Positions 53,772-61,771 of a stretch of DNA of 64,000 nt are shown one piece after another. This DNA comes from Chitinophaga sp. CF418 (GTDB lineage Bacteria > Bacteroidota > Bacteroidia > Chitinophagales > Chitinophagaceae). A program made the position numbers and the translations under genes. The notes under the pieces are model-generated. The model had not been told where the DNA came from, searched no databases, and was given only the letters and a program-made list of their open reading frames with translations. Where the stretch lies: the NCBI RefSeq assembly GCF_900142925.1, contig NZ_FRCN01000003.1, positions 337,300 to 401,299 on the forward strand, in the 5' to 3' direction. Within the stretch, counting starts at the first letter, position 1; every line of letters begins with the position of its first letter.

Positions 53772-53808
53772 CATGGCATAATTTCGTTAAGCTAACAAAT
53801 CATACCAC

Positions 53809-54195
53809 TCATACCCATTCATTGATATGGGTGCCACTGCCCATGCTCAATTCCCGGGCAGAAATGGTGAATGTAACGGTCATCGGGCTCTTGTCATCCG
53901 AGTCAAAAGACTCTTCAAACTTTACCAGATAACCTTCTTTAAAATTGAGTTTTTTCAACTCGGCATCAGAATCTCTTTTGAAGAATGTAACGGTGCCATC
54001 TTTTCTTTCAAAGTTGTTCACCATCCATTCAAAGAGATCTGTTTCACCAGTTGATTCGACAACGAGACGGATGCGACCACCACGGGTTATTGATGAGGGG
54101 CGGCCGGTAGCGTCTACTTCCTGTGTGAGATCATAGCTGCAATGTTTTACTACCATTTTTTTGCCAGCTACTTCAAAGACTGATTTGAAGGACAT
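53809..54195 (-). CDS. tssD: Type VI secretion tube protein TssD (Hcp)
   Basis: 128 aa, the Bacteroidota Hcp length. MSFKSVFEVAGKKMVVKHCS, TGRPSSITRGGRIRLVVEST and the C-terminal VTFTISARELSMGSGTHINE match the T6SS subtype iii TssD family. It forms hexameric rings that stack into the inner tube. Last gene of the leftward arm, separated from tssO by 115 bases that contain a consensus promoter, so it is probably also made independently at higher level. Confidence 0.94.
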   Translation of the reverse strand: MSFKSVFEVAGKKMVVKHCSYDLTQEVDATGRPSSITRGGRIRLVVESTGETDLFEWMVNNFERKDGTVTFFKRDSDAELKKLNFKEGYLVKFEESFDSDDKSPMTVTFTISARELSMGSGTHINEWV

Positions 54196-54270
54196 GATGG
54201 GTTAAATGTTTAAGGTTTGCAATAAAGAATTAACAAATGAAGCTAACTATTTAAGTATTTATCTATGTTC

Positions 54271-54302
54271 CAAATTTAAATTAATCCTTTAATACAACCA
54301 AA
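54271..54302 (-). promoter_or_regulatory. Consensus internal promoter for tssD
   Basis: On the minus strand TTTG (54302-54299), a 20-base spacer and TAAATTTG (54278-54271). Exact match to the Bacteroidota consensus. Leader of about 70 bases. Gives tssD extra transcription independent of the upstream tss genes. Confidence 0.72.
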
Positions 54303-54310
54303 AATTTAAC

Positions 54311-54823
54311 TCATCTTGATCTCATAATCTGTCTGTTATAATCAAGTTCATTCCTCGTGGTTTCCAGTTCCCTGTTGAGGTCTGCAATTTTCTCTTTCAG
54401 TTCTGCAATAGTCTGTTGTGCATTCTGTAAACCTCTCATCTGTTGTTTGCTCTGTTGAATGGACAATAAATTCTGAATAATATTATTGTACAGCCCGTAG
54501 TGCGTTACTGATTCTTTGGGGATGGTATTACGCATATTTACAAGATCCTGTGCAATTACCTGGTCCATGTAATTGGCATTCTGATTAGGCAGATTAATAG
54601 AATCAAGATTATTCTTTACCTTCTCCATCTTCTGCAGAAAATCTCCCTGAAAGGCTTGCTCCTGGCGGAAAGCGCTCAGTTGTTTACGCAGCGCTGTGTT
54701 CTCTCTCGAAGGTACCTGGAAGTTGAAGAATACGGCCAGTACAAAGAGCCCTACAGTGATAACGAAGAAAAGCAGGAACCATAGGAAGGCGGACGTTCTC
54801 TCCTGTTTGTTTAGTACACGCAT
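54311..54823 (-). CDS. tssO: T6SS subtype iii transmembrane protein TssO
   Basis: 170 aa. One N-terminal membrane helix (SAFLWFLLFFVITVGLFVLAV), then a long coiled coil (QTIAELKEKIADLNRELETT). Family recognised from gene order and domain layout; TssO is specific to Bacteroidota T6SS and belongs to the trans-envelope complex that replaces TssJLM. Twenty-one bases after tssK. Confidence 0.85.
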   Translation of the reverse strand: MRVLNKQERTSAFLWFLLFFVITVGLFVLAVFFNFQVPSRENTALRKQLSAFRQEQAFQGDFLQKMEKVKNNLDSINLPNQNANYMDQVIAQDLVNMRNTIPKESVTHYGLYNNIIQNLLSIQQSKQQMRGLQNAQQTIAELKEKIADLNRELETTRNELDYNRQIMRSR

Positions 54824-54844
54824 GTATTATATAGTTTGAATAAA

Positions 54845-56020
54845 TTAATCTGTGAAGAACCATCTTTTGGTCTTGTGTTTGCGCAGGTATTCTGCATCTT
54901 CGGCAGACTCCTCTTTCACGAAGATGCCACTGTCTGTTTTGCGTCCGATATAATCCAGTCTGCTCAGGCTTTCAAACAGTTTATTAACGGCACGGACAAA
55001 CGGGACCATGGGTTGCAGACATTCCCTGACGTCAATATGTTTATAGCGGATATTAGCACAATTTACCATGAGCGTTTCCAGTTCACCCTGCCGCAACTCA
55101 CACCACTCCGAGAAATAGTTCAGCAGCTCTTCCTTGCCTGTGCCTGCACGAAGATCAACTGCATTTTTTATAGTGCGCGCCAGGCCGGCCACTACTTCCA
55201 GCATTGCTGCGGGCGACTGATACATACCTAACCAGCGGAACTGTGAAATACGGGTGCCCAGGTATTGTACAAGCCTTTCTGTTATATATAGCACTACCTG
55301 TGCCAGATCATTATTCTGATTCCTGCCGTAGATCTTCTGTACGATCTGTACGCCATGCAGTTCCAGCTGACCAAGGAACTGGTCCAGCTCCTGGTGCAGG
55401 TCTGCCAATGCAGGATGAGCAGACACAATACTGGTAGGTGGTATATAATCGTCATCCAGCTGAGGTCGTCCATCTGTAACGGAGATACGGCCCAGTACCA
55501 TCTGATAACTGCCCAGCTGTCCCTGTGGTAACTGAGATACCGGCTGAACGAACAACTGGTACTCAGGCGTAGCATACGGAAGGCGGGGCGGATCTTCATG
55601 CAGCAGCGGTTCTCCGCTTGGCTGACGGTCAAAGGGATTCACCTGGATCATGATATAGTAAGCTCCTTCTGTATGTTGAGGGTCCCAGCTGAAAGTTGCT
55701 TCAGGGAACGTCGTTGCATATTTCAATGAATGCACGGTATGCTCAGGAATCTCGATACGGGCGCCACCCGGAGTAACAGCACGGCACTCCGTCAGCTTGA
55801 TTCGCCACTGATGCTGATTGTCTGTTACAAACCAGCAACGGAGAGACTCCTTGTTTTCTGCTTTTGCCGGCAGTAGTCCATAGTTCTGCGCATGCAAACC
55901 GCTGGAGATAGCATCCCGGATCTGATCAAGCATTGCATTTTCTGTTTCTACGAAATGCTGCTTCTTTATTTTCATTCCATCCACCCAGTTAACGGGAAAA
56001 TGTTTGAGCGGCTCTGCCAT
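54845..56020 (-). CDS. tssK: T6SS baseplate protein TssK
   Basis: 391 aa, shorter than proteobacterial TssK (about 445), as usual in subtype iii. MAEPLKHFPVNWVDGMKIKK, HFVETENAMLDQIRDAISSG and the receptor-binding-like C-terminal RLDYIGRKTDSGIFVKEE. TssK trimers join the baseplate to the membrane complex. Located between tssN and tssO on the same strand. Confidence 0.9.
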   Translation of the reverse strand: MAEPLKHFPVNWVDGMKIKKQHFVETENAMLDQIRDAISSGLHAQNYGLLPAKAENKESLRCWFVTDNQHQWRIKLTECRAVTPGGARIEIPEHTVHSLKYATTFPEATFSWDPQHTEGAYYIMIQVNPFDRQPSGEPLLHEDPPRLPYATPEYQLFVQPVSQLPQGQLGSYQMVLGRISVTDGRPQLDDDYIPPTSIVSAHPALADLHQELDQFLGQLELHGVQIVQKIYGRNQNNDLAQVVLYITERLVQYLGTRISQFRWLGMYQSPAAMLEVVAGLARTIKNAVDLRAGTGKEELLNYFSEWCELRQGELETLMVNCANIRYKHIDVRECLQPMVPFVRAVNKLFESLSRLDYIGRKTDSGIFVKEESAEDAEYLRKHKTKRWFFTD

Positions 56021-56104
56021 GGGATGATTGTTTACGTAAGAAATGATTGTTTACATACATATATAAGGGATCAACTGCGCAGGTCAACTACTCCTATTGA
56101 TCAT

Positions 56105-56965
56105 TCAATTATTGTTCAACATAATCCTGTTACAAATGATCACACTATTTTCCTGCATACCATTCATGAACACCGGTTTCTCAGGATCCAGCGTACGGGC
56201 TATTCCCAGCCATTTCGATTTGAGATGGAATACCCATCCATAAGGTTGTCCGTTCTTGTCCATCACATCTATCGGTGTATTTGGATAGCGGTCGTTGTAG
56301 TCATTTACAAAATGATAGAACAGGTCACCGAGATCCATCTTAATAGGGGTGCGTGCCCTGAAATAAGTGCGGTCGCCGTCTTTACTGTTCTTCTCCAGTT
56401 CAAACCCTATTACGATCAGGTCTCTCATATCATCTTCATTCACTTCCGGCTGTTCGTGATAGGCCGGGTACTGCCACCACTTGTGTACTTTGGCAGGTAT
56501 AGCCATCATCTTTTCAAAGGTCTTGTACACGAAGGTCGGTAGTGCGAATGCGAGGAAACAGGTCAGCATCGGGTAGTACAGGAAATCTCCTTTGGTGAAA
56601 AGGAACTGCACCAGCATAAAGCCTACAGCGCCAAACAGACAGATGGCCAGAATAAAGGATAGTTCAGAGCCAAGTGTGCGTTCATTTGCCCAAAACCGTG
56701 TATACATAATGTGGCAATGGGCAATGCCAAGACCGAGGAACCATACCTGGTAAAAGAGATACTGGCTGACCAGATTCTGATGTGTGAACAGGAAAGGAAT
56801 GGAGCTGATAACTGCAAATACGAGCGTGAGCAAAAACAGATACCACAATGCCTTTTTCTTATATAGGGTAAAGTTTTTAATATAACGGCTCAGCAATCCA
56901 ACTATCAGCGATCCGATCGCTAATATTGCAGCTAATACAAGATAAATTTTCGCTTTAAGTATCAT
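56105..56965 (-). CDS. tssN: T6SS subtype iii membrane protein TssN
   Basis: 286 aa. About six membrane helices in the first 150 residues (YLVLAAILAIGSLIVGLLS, ALWYLFLLTLVFAVISSIPF), then a soluble C-terminal domain (TPIKMDLGDLFYHFVNDYND, GWVFHLKSKWLGIARTLDPE). It matches the TssN family of the Bacteroidota T6SS envelope complex. Own promoter box at 57016-57032; tssK follows after 84 bases. Confidence 0.9.
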   Translation of the reverse strand: MILKAKIYLVLAAILAIGSLIVGLLSRYIKNFTLYKKKALWYLFLLTLVFAVISSIPFLFTHQNLVSQYLFYQVWFLGLGIAHCHIMYTRFWANERTLGSELSFILAICLFGAVGFMLVQFLFTKGDFLYYPMLTCFLAFALPTFVYKTFEKMMAIPAKVHKWWQYPAYHEQPEVNEDDMRDLIVIGFELEKNSKDGDRTYFRARTPIKMDLGDLFYHFVNDYNDRYPNTPIDVMDKNGQPYGWVFHLKSKWLGIARTLDPEKPVFMNGMQENSVIICNRIMLNNN

Positions 56966-57015
56966 AGTTTTCCAATTGGGAAAAGGGTTAAAACAGTTTA
57001 CAGAGCCAACATTAC

Positions 57016-57032
57016 ATGCAAAAATAGTTCCA
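57016..57032 (-). promoter_or_regulatory. -7 box upstream of tssN
   Basis: TGGAACTATTTTTGCAT on the minus strand, identical over 17 bases to the box at 2421-2437. TTTC lies 19 bases upstream inside the intergenic/tssG end. Leader of about 47 bases. Confidence 0.5.
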
Positions 57033-57039
57033 TTTAAGA

Positions 57040-57996
57040 CTACAGGAAAAAATTATATCCCATAATTCCCTCTTTATATCTGCTATCGGCCACAACTACT
57101 TGTTTCTCATCAGGGTGGGGCTCCAGCAAAGTTTCTACTTCCACGTCCGCAGGCATCAGGAAGCCCAGACAAGTCTCCAGCAATTTACCATAAGGCTGCC
57201 AGGAAAGGAAATCGTATACCCGGTGATGTTGCAAAGGGCCTACTTTTACGAGTACCCTCGGCATATCGGTGTAAAACAGGTTGCCAGTCATTGTATCTAC
57301 TCCCAGCCTGCACTCTCCCAGGCCGGTCTGATTGCCGGTGAATACGGCTACGGGTCCATTCTCACGGGAGATCTCCACCCGTTCATCCAGTATAGCCTGT
57401 AGGTATAATTGTACCAGTGACAGATTACCTGCTATACGATGAATATACGGCAATAACCTGATAAGTTTATTAACCGGTCCCCTGGGAAGCCCCTGTGGAA
57501 TACCCCAGAAAGAAAGGAACAGTGCATCGGCATCTTTTCCGAAAGCATCAAACAACAGGTGTTTCTCCCGTTGTTCCAGGAATACCCGCTGTAGGAAGAA
57601 TTCATGTTCCAGCGGACGGAAGAATTTACGGGCTTCCTGTTCCTCCTGCTGATGTTTCTTATAGTTCGCCACCATTTCACTCACGTCCTGCTGTTTCTGC
57701 GGCGAGAAGGTATGAAACAGGCCTTCCGGTAAGCGGTCGTACAGCCCATCGCGGGAGAGCGTCAGGGTTACAAATGGATGATATGGTTGTGAGTCATCCA
57801 ATTGTGCATCTAAAATATCTTTATTAAAAGCTCTTGTAAAAACGTTCTTCATCTGTACTGCCACTTCAGCTTCCTGTACATGATTATCCAGCAGCTCGCC
57901 TACCACTACTTCAGCGCGCACATCATAATGCAGACGATGGATATGATCGATTACTTCTTCCAGCACTGCGGCTTTTTGGGCATTATTTACCATCAA
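57040..57996 (-). CDS. tssG: T6SS baseplate protein TssG
   Basis: 318 aa. VTLTLSRDGLYDRLPEGLFH and KFFRPLEHEFFLQRVFLEQR are TssG features, with NLSLVQLYLQAILDERVEIS and a C-terminal DSRYKEGIMGYNFFL. TssG binds TssF and TssK to build the baseplate wedge. First gene of the leftward arm, divergent from the PKD gene. The gap to tssN is 74 bases. Confidence 0.9.
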   Translation of the reverse strand: MMVNNAQKAAVLEEVIDHIHRLHYDVRAEVVVGELLDNHVQEAEVAVQMKNVFTRAFNKDILDAQLDDSQPYHPFVTLTLSRDGLYDRLPEGLFHTFSPQKQQDVSEMVANYKKHQQEEQEARKFFRPLEHEFFLQRVFLEQREKHLLFDAFGKDADALFLSFWGIPQGLPRGPVNKLIRLLPYIHRIAGNLSLVQLYLQAILDERVEISRENGPVAVFTGNQTGLGECRLGVDTMTGNLFYTDMPRVLVKVGPLQHHRVYDFLSWQPYGKLLETCLGFLMPADVEVETLLEPHPDEKQVVVADSRYKEGIMGYNFFL

Positions 57997-58141
57997 CGGG
58001 TTAATTTAGGTTTTTCGATTAATCAGGGTTTTATTTCAGGCTTTCAACCAACACAACAATTATTAAAATTTCAACTACGAATGTAGGTTGTTTACTCATT
58101 TATCTAAAAAAATATTTAAAATTGCAGAAATTGAAAAACCC

Positions 58142-59212
58142 ATGACCCCGCGCAAGACCCAAAATGAGCGAAAAGTGAATTCGTACACGCCCTTCAGCAA
58201 AATTACAAGCCATATTGACCCGATGGTATTGTATACATTCCTGTCACTACTGGCTATCAGCATAGTTCTGCTGGCATTCCAGGCGTCTAACCGGGAAACC
58301 TGTAGCGAAGCTGCCATTGTATTGGCCAGTCAGCAGCATGCAGGCAAAACCAGTTCATTTACAGCCGGCGAAGTGATCACGTTCAGAGCAGACCTGAAAG
58401 GCAGCAGCAATGATGGACTGAGCTGGGATTTCGGTGATTCTACAGCAACAGCACCCGGCTTACAGGTGTATCATGCCTTCAGCAAAGCGGGCAGTTATAC
58501 AGTGACCTTACGCCGTGGCAAATGTGACTGGCGCCAGGAAGTAATTGTCCTGAATGCCCCTCCCGAGAAAGAACCCGATACCAGAGGAGACATTTACCCT
58601 GTCATAGAAGGCCCGGATGAAGTGTTTGTCGGACGGCCTGTGACCTACTCCAACCATCTGCCTAACGCTACCAGCTGGTCCTGGCAGTTGCTGCAACCCA
58701 ACGCAGAAACCCATTCAGGCAACACAGTTAAGTATACTTTCGGCTCTCCGGGAGAGCGTATCCTGTCATTGATCGTAAACGGGGATAGCAGCAAAATGGT
58801 GACAAAACGTATCACCGTGTTCAATGCTCCTGCCCAACGGCCCTCAAACGACCATTTTGAGCCTATTCCTTTCCCCGAAGAGACCAAACCAGCTGATCCA
58901 TCAGCCGGAGCACCTGCGGCGCCAGAAAAGCCTAAAACACCTGCTATTTCGGATGACGAGTTTAAGTTCTTCCTGACACAGGTGATCGATAAGCAGAAAA
59001 ATGCCTCCGACTTCTCGCAATACCTCTGCGATAATCTCGGGGCTCGGGTACTACTGAATGATAAAGACACCGATACTTTTTCACATTTCTGTTCCAGGAT
59101 CCGTGGCAAAAAACGGTTCAAAATAGAACTCGTGAATCTGATCAAAGATCAGAACGGCTGCGTGAAAGAGATCCGCGTGAGATATGATAAGAAATTCCTT
59201 GGTATATTCTGA
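58142..59212 (+). CDS. PKD-domain membrane protein of the T6SS locus (TssP-like)
   Basis: 356 aa from the ATG at 58142; the TTG at 58088 would add 18 residues that look non-coding. One membrane helix (YTFLSLLAISIVLLAFQ, about 46-62 from the ATG at 58142) anchors it. Two PKD-like domains follow (WDFGDSTATAPGLQVYHAFS and SWQLLQPNAETHSGNTVKYT), then a Pro/Ala-rich linker and a C-terminal globular module (DDEFKFFLTQVIDKQKNASD, CSRIRGKKRFKIELVNLIKD). Its place before tssE and tssF suggests the TssP subunit of the Bacteroidota envelope complex. The TssP name is inference. Confidence 0.65.
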   Translation: MTPRKTQNERKVNSYTPFSKITSHIDPMVLYTFLSLLAISIVLLAFQASNRETCSEAAIVLASQQHAGKTSSFTAGEVITFRADLKGSSNDGLSWDFGDSTATAPGLQVYHAFSKAGSYTVTLRRGKCDWRQEVIVLNAPPEKEPDTRGDIYPVIEGPDEVFVGRPVTYSNHLPNATSWSWQLLQPNAETHSGNTVKYTFGSPGERILSLIVNGDSSKMVTKRITVFNAPAQRPSNDHFEPIPFPEETKPADPSAGAPAAPEKPKTPAISDDEFKFFLTQVIDKQKNASDFSQYLCDNLGARVLLNDKDTDTFSHFCSRIRGKKRFKIELVNLIKDQNGCVKEIRVRYDKKFLGIF

Positions 59213-59229
59213 TCATTTACACAACCTGT

Positions 59230-59661
59230 ATGAAAAATCAGTATTATAAACTGCCATTGGACTTCTCCCGCATCCTGCAAAAGAAGGACCTTCCTGACTG
59301 CAGCCTGGAAGATTCCGTGGCCCAGCACATACACCTGCTCATCACTACCGTACTTGGGGAGAATAAAGACGATCCTCAGTATGGGTGCAAGTTGTGGGAC
59401 TCGGATTTTGACATCCGGGCATCCAACAACGAAGTGAAAGAACAGGTAGAGATGGCTGTAAAAGCTTCCATCTCGCGGTACGAGCAACGGTTAACACAGA
59501 TCAGGGTAATGGCCGTCGTCAGCCAGGAAGAGCTGACCGGCTTCAGTACACGTAAGGTCAAGAAGAAGATCAAAGTGACCATCACCGGTACGCTGTCCCG
59601 CAATAAAACACCATTCCACTACAGCAGCTTCTTCTATGTAAGCCCGCTGTCTTACGATTAA
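59230..59661 (+). CDS. tssE: T6SS baseplate protein TssE (gp25-like)
   Basis: 143 aa with the GPW/gp25 fold: LEDSVAQHIHLLITTVLGEN, YGCKLWDSDFD and VKASISRYEQRL carry the conserved WD and E-R pattern of T4 gp25. It nucleates sheath assembly at the baseplate. Seventeen bases after the PKD gene and 9 before tssF, so the three form one rightward operon. Confidence 0.92.
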   Translation: MKNQYYKLPLDFSRILQKKDLPDCSLEDSVAQHIHLLITTVLGENKDDPQYGCKLWDSDFDIRASNNEVKEQVEMAVKASISRYEQRLTQIRVMAVVSQEELTGFSTRKVKKKIKVTITGTLSRNKTPFHYSSFFYVSPLSYD

Positions 59662-59670
59662 AGCCATATC

Positions 59671-61500
59671 ATGCCCAGAGAACAAAAAGAACGGATAAAA
59701 GACCGCATGCTGAAGACAGCCGCCAGGCTTTGGGGTTATCCCGATGCAGAAGTAGAGTCTTCCTTCGACCCCATTGTGCAGTTATTACTGGAAGCCTGCG
59801 CCAGTGAACTTGAGAAGATCTCGGGCGAGGTAGATGTATCACATGCGCGCCTGGTGGAGCGACTGGCCCAGATCATGATGCCGGAGCCCATCACCAGCAG
59901 TCAGCCGGCCTATGGTATACTACATGCCTCCAGCAATGAACCTGCTACCGTTATTACGGCTGAGCATCAACTTTTCCACACATTGAGGAACGGATTCAAT
60001 TCAAAGGACCTTTTCTTCATGCCCCTGACCAGGCACCGCCTGTTCCGCGGGCAGATCAAATACATGGCCATCGGTAATAAACTGTTTGAGACCCGGGAAC
60101 ATTGGTTCAAAGAACAGGTATTACAAGGCGTCCTGCAACCAGACACTCCTACCAATCACTTATGGCTGGGTCTTTCACTGGAAGGGAATCCTTCTCTTGA
60201 AGAGCTGTCCTTCTTCTTTGATCTCAGGAATATCCATCAGCAGGAAATGTTCTATTACTACCTGCCACTGGCCCGTTTCTTCCTGGGCAATACCGAACTC
60301 ACAGTAAAAAACGGTTATAGTCATAGCCGTGACGCTGCCTCCGAAGAGCTTGATAGTATTATGCAACCTGCCTTCGATACGAATACACGGTATAGTCAGC
60401 AGATATTACAACGTTTCAGGCATCATTTTCTCACCATCAGCAAGCCGGCATCACTTCCCTCCCAGCCTGCAACACCTGCTGCCCTGCAACAGGTATTCGG
60501 ACAAGGGCTATCAAAGCTGCAGCCAGACATTCAATGGATCAGGGTTGAATTTCCCGAAGCCATCCGGCACACATTACTGGAAGATCTGTTCTGCAATATC
60601 AACTGCTTCCCTGTTGTCAACAAACGTATCAATGAGCAGTCGCAACGCCTGAATCGTTATCTCAACATCATGCCATTGCACACATCAGATATTTACTTCG
60701 ACATAAAACGGGTACATGATGTAGCAGGGACAGATTATCATGTCCGCAACTTCACCACTACCGGTGAAATGCAGGAAGGAGAGCTGGTGGTACGTAGCAG
60801 TGGTATCGGCAGATTTGACTCCCGCGAGGCCAAGGAGATCATTGCCTATCTCATTGAAGTGATCAGGGATGAAAGCTCTCTCTTCGAAGAAGTGCGGAAT
60901 GATTATGTTGCCAGCCGTATACGTGAACTACATCAGCTGATCGCCTCTCTCGAAGAACAATTGCAACCAGGCACCAACCGGGGCAACATTCCCTACCTGA
61001 TGATCAAACCAAGAGAAGACGCAGACTTCCTGTTCATAGAGTTCTATACGACCAATGGCAGTATCGCCAATAACATACGTATGGGCACCCGCTTGCAGGA
61101 GTATGGCAGCGTACAGTTACAGCCAGGATCCATTACCTTATTGTCCAACACACAGGGTGGTAAGGACCGTCTCAGCATAGATGAGAAGATCAATCTCTAC
61201 CGTTATCACCTGCTCAGCCGTAACCGTATTGTCACACCTGAAGACATAAAAGCGCTGTGCCGCTATGTAATCGGCAATGAGCTACGGGAAGTGACTGTAT
61301 CAAAAGGTGTATCTGTACTACCCGGTACCGCTGAAGGTTACAGCCGTACTTTGGATATCAGGCTCACACTCTCCAAACCTTCCAGTACATATGCTGCCGG
61401 GAATCTCGTTTATCTGAAAGATGAGTTGCTGTCGCAATTGAAAGAGCATTCAGCGAATAATTATCCTTACAGGATATTTATGAATGAGATGTTGATGTAA
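59671..61500 (+). CDS. tssF: T6SS baseplate protein TssF
   Basis: 609 aa, full length. N-terminal MPREQKERIKDRMLKTAARL and SFDPIVQLLLEACASELEKI, middle SSGIGRFDSREAKEIIAYLI, C-terminal PGTAEGYSRTLDIRLTLSKP match the TssF family. With TssG it forms the baseplate wedge. Last gene of the rightward arm; tssB, tssC, tssH and tssI do not follow. No clear terminator. Confidence 0.94.
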   Translation: MPREQKERIKDRMLKTAARLWGYPDAEVESSFDPIVQLLLEACASELEKISGEVDVSHARLVERLAQIMMPEPITSSQPAYGILHASSNEPATVITAEHQLFHTLRNGFNSKDLFFMPLTRHRLFRGQIKYMAIGNKLFETREHWFKEQVLQGVLQPDTPTNHLWLGLSLEGNPSLEELSFFFDLRNIHQQEMFYYYLPLARFFLGNTELTVKNGYSHSRDAASEELDSIMQPAFDTNTRYSQQILQRFRHHFLTISKPASLPSQPATPAALQQVFGQGLSKLQPDIQWIRVEFPEAIRHTLLEDLFCNINCFPVVNKRINEQSQRLNRYLNIMPLHTSDIYFDIKRVHDVAGTDYHVRNFTTTGEMQEGELVVRSSGIGRFDSREAKEIIAYLIEVIRDESSLFEEVRNDYVASRIRELHQLIASLEEQLQPGTNRGNIPYLMIKPREDADFLFIEFYTTNGSIANNIRMGTRLQEYGSVQLQPGSITLLSNTQGGKDRLSIDEKINLYRYHLLSRNRIVTPEDIKALCRYVIGNELREVTVSKGVSVLPGTAEGYSRTLDIRLTLSKPSSTYAAGNLVYLKDELLSQLKEHSANNYPYRIFMNEMLM

Positions 61501-61549
61501 GGTGAATTTCTGAATTCCGACCTGATTTTCAACAAGGAAAGACGAGGGG

Positions 61550-61771
61550 TTATTTTAATTGTTCAAGTGTTGTTAGCCATTGATTGAAGTGACTACACTC
61601 TTTTCTTAATTTAGCTAACCCTATTTCTTTAAGAATAAGTATGCCATCATCGATCTTATCGTATGAGTCGCATAAATCCAGTATCCTTTTGGAGGGAGCT
61701 GTTTGCGGCAGGATATCTGATACAAACCGTTCTTCAGAAAACCCTTCAGCAGTAACATTCAATCTTATCAT
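61550..61771 (-). pseudogene. Internally deleted DUF4276-family (TOPRIM-like) protein
   Basis: 73 aa. Residues 1-24 (MIRLNVTAEGFSEERFVSDI) match the start of DUF4276 proteins, which usually reads VEGxTExxFV. Residues 25-73 (APSKRILDLCDSYDKIDDG, IGLAKLRKECSHFNQWLTTL) match the end of the same family. The usual length is about 200-230 aa, so about 130-150 central residues, including most of the catalytic Asp cluster, are gone in frame. It overlaps the ATPase gene by 4 bases (ATGA), as intact pairs do. Probably inactive or a new short form. Confidence 0.7.

Larger units (their letters stand above)
53162..53808. other. Intergenic region with long-range inverted repeat
   Basis: 647 bases between convergent units. 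The 15-bp inverted repeat at 53236-53369 and the T6SS terminator at 53744-53771 are annotated separately. The minus-strand frame at 53315-53641 is not protein-like (many Cys and Phe). CCCACCTGAAACC at about 53611 recurs in the hairpin at 63101-63168. Confidence 0.5.
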
